Shown in pieces: positions 62,899 through 64,000 of a DNA stretch of 64,000 bases; the stretch's first letter is position 1; each line of letters begins with the position of its first letter. The position numbers and the translations under genes are program-made. Source of the DNA: Echria macrotheca (lineage: Eukaryota > Ascomycota > Sordariomycetes > Sordariales > Schizotheciaceae); contig MU839837.1 in the NCBI GenBank assembly GCA_030411725.1, forward strand, positions 1-64,000, given 5' to 3'. The notes beneath the pieces are model-generated. The model did not search any database, had not been told where the DNA came from, and saw nothing but the letters and a program-made list of their open reading frames with translations.

Positions 62899-64000
62899 CT
62901 ACAGCCCCGCGGGTTCATAATACTCGCGAAACCTGTCCGTATTCTCCCACTGCACATCATACACAACATTCCAACAAGCAATCAGCAGATTCGGGAAACG
63001 CCGCGTCCAGAACCCAAGGTATCCATCCGGCAAGGGGCCCACCGTCTTCCTCAGCGACTCGGGCATGTCTTCGTAGTGGTTGCGCTTGTTGCGCAGCGCT
63101 CGCAGGAGATCCAGCATGCGAGTGCCCGTGTACTTGCGCTGCTTCCCTAGGCTCTCGACAAACTCCTTAGGAAGATGCTTCAGGAAGTCTCCCTTGACTA
63201 CCTCGGGAGCCCAGCGCTCAAGCTCGCGCAGTGCCTCCGAGGGCGGGTCGCGAGGCTCTTTCTCAAAATGGTCCGAAACGTCGCAGAGAAATGACAGTCG
63301 TTTCTTGGCGCTCCAGAAGAACGGGTGAGACATGACGTCGCGTGCCGAGGGCCGCATCTTCGGGTTGGCGTTCAACATGCTGCTAATGAGATCGACAGCT
63401 TCGTGTGCGAAATCACCGAGGGAATCGAGATGTTCCAATGTGTATTTTCCCTTGCGAATATTGACCTCGCGCATGTAGCGATCGCCACAATCGAACGGGT
63501 GGAAGCCTTTCGAGAGAACATAGTAGAAGACGAGCCCAAGAGAGAAGATATCAATCGCACGTGTGACGCGGCGAGGGTTAGGCCCGAGAAGTTCCGCTCC
63601 CTGAACACCCGAGCCCGAAGCGCTGTGCAGACTGGAGTTGGGATCAAGCGTCATCGAGTTAGCACCTGGCACATCATCGTCAACCAAGAGCTCGGGTGCT
63701 CTCCATCCAGAAGTACCGGCAGCGTGCGCTGTTGTTGCGCCAAACGAAGACTGGCCGCCCTCCAACTTCTTGCAGAGTCCGAAGTCAGACACCAGGAGAC
63801 GCGGTCGGCCGTCCTTGCCCATATTGACAAGAATATTCTGCGGTTTCAGGTCGCGGTGAACAATGCGAAGGCCGTGGAGATGACTCAGGCCGTTGGCGAC
63901 TTGATACAGGACGCCTTGCATGTCACGTTCACCGGCCTGAGCTAGCTCGCGGAATTGGGAAGGCTTCTGGACGATGTCGGCAAGTGAGGCCTGGCAGAGC
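62899..64000 (-). CDS. IRE1: IRE1 kinase/endoribonuclease, C-terminal part
   Basis: The unfolded-protein-response sensor of the ER membrane; its cytosolic RNase splices the HAC1-type mRNA. Only the last ~366 residues are in the window, and the frame stays open to position 64000, so the luminal domain, membrane segment and kinase N-lobe lie beyond the edge. Visible parts are ANGLSHLHGLRIVHRDLKPQ (catalytic loop), LLVSDFGLCKKLEGGQSSFG (DFG), AAGTSGWRAPELL, and RVTRAIDIFSLGLVFYYVLS followed by GFHPFDCGDRYMREVNI. The KEN RNase domain follows (RLSFLCDVSDHFEKE, FVESLGKQRKYTGTRMLDLL, RALRNKRNHYEDMPE, GFWTRRFPNLLIACWNVVYD). The RNase residues R and N in KRNH are present. A long insertion after the APE motif (PGANSMTLDPNSSLHS) is common in fungal Ire1. 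Confidence 0.95.
   Translation of the reverse strand, partial: LCQASLADIVQKPSQFRELAQAGERDMQGVLYQVANGLSHLHGLRIVHRDLKPQNILVNMGKDGRPRLLVSDFGLCKKLEGGQSSFGATTAHAAGTSGWRAPELLVDDDVPGANSMTLDPNSSLHSASGSGVQGAELLGPNPRRVTRAIDIFSLGLVFYYVLSKGFHPFDCGDRYMREVNIRKGKYTLEHLDSLGDFAHEAVDLISSMLNANPKMRPSARDVMSHPFFWSAKKRLSFLCDVSDHFEKEPRDPPSEALRELERWAPEVVKGDFLKHLPKEFVESLGKQRKYTGTRMLDLLRALRNKRNHYEDMPESLRKTVGPLPDGYLGFWTRRFPNLLIACWNVVYDVQWENTDRFREYYEPAGL

Overview
The window is nuclear DNA from a filamentous ascomycete. The genes have many short introns (about 45-100 nt, GTRNGT donors, CTRAY-type branch points, CAG/TAG acceptors), coding GC is moderately high, and the products are typical Pezizomycotina proteins: SWR1, NatB subunit NAA25, ILM1, Trs130, a Zn2Cys6 regulator, a Kin4/Ppk16-type kinase and a DSGI-ending laccase. 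The protein sequences look most like Sordariomycetes, perhaps Sordariales/Chaetomiaceae; this is from recall, not a search. No bacterial operons, CRISPR array, tRNA or rRNA gene was found. I assigned 20 protein-coding genes. Most are split, so exon joins were worked out by hand from splice sites, phase and protein continuity.

Layout. 1-4985 is gene-free and repeat-rich, with several decayed ~170-bp TG...CA elements resembling solo LTRs, an inverted-repeat element and short dispersed repeats. Next come an unknown three-exon protein (4986-6733, -), the complex I subunit NDUFB8 (7578-8227, -) and the SWR1 chromatin remodeler (8744-14122, +). An unknown nuclear-looking protein (14721-16076, -), the tiny four-exon COX23 gene (17169-17628, +), NAA25 (18334-21831, +) and ILM1 (22151-22837, -) follow. 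The middle holds the geranylgeranyltransferase-I beta subunit (23710-25236, +), a secreted M20 peptidase (25439-26781, -), MRI1 of methionine salvage (27136-28362, -) divergent from TRAPP-II Trs130 (28747-33486, +), a Zn2Cys6 transcription factor (34898-37598, +), and pyruvate decarboxylase (38364-40487, -) divergent from a C2-domain protein (41469-43400, +).

The right part has a Nudix hydrolase (43709-44384, -), a Kin4-like kinase (45706-48615, +), a gene-poor stretch with an assembly gap and a suspicious duplicated flank (about 50747-51041), a secreted laccase (51829-53966, +), an AT-rich block (about 55190-55720), a 138-aa orphan (56046-56523, +), a SWIB/DEK_C protein (57855-58869, +), the Hel2/ZNF598-type ubiquitin ligase (60086-62485, +), and the C-terminal kinase/RNase half of IRE1 (62899-64000, -, cut by the window edge).

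Most of these are conserved housekeeping genes with no shared pathway, so this is ordinary core chromosome flanked on the left by a decayed transposon patch. I did not find a convincing undescribed multi-gene system. The points most worth a second look are the repeat family at the left end, the assembly artefact near 50.9 kb, an Asp-to-Glu change at the metal-binding position of pyruvate decarboxylase, a Tyr inside the first laccase copper motif, and several genes that naive ORF calling would miss or mis-start (COX23, Trs130 first intron, the C-terminal exons of NDUFB8 and the M20 peptidase).
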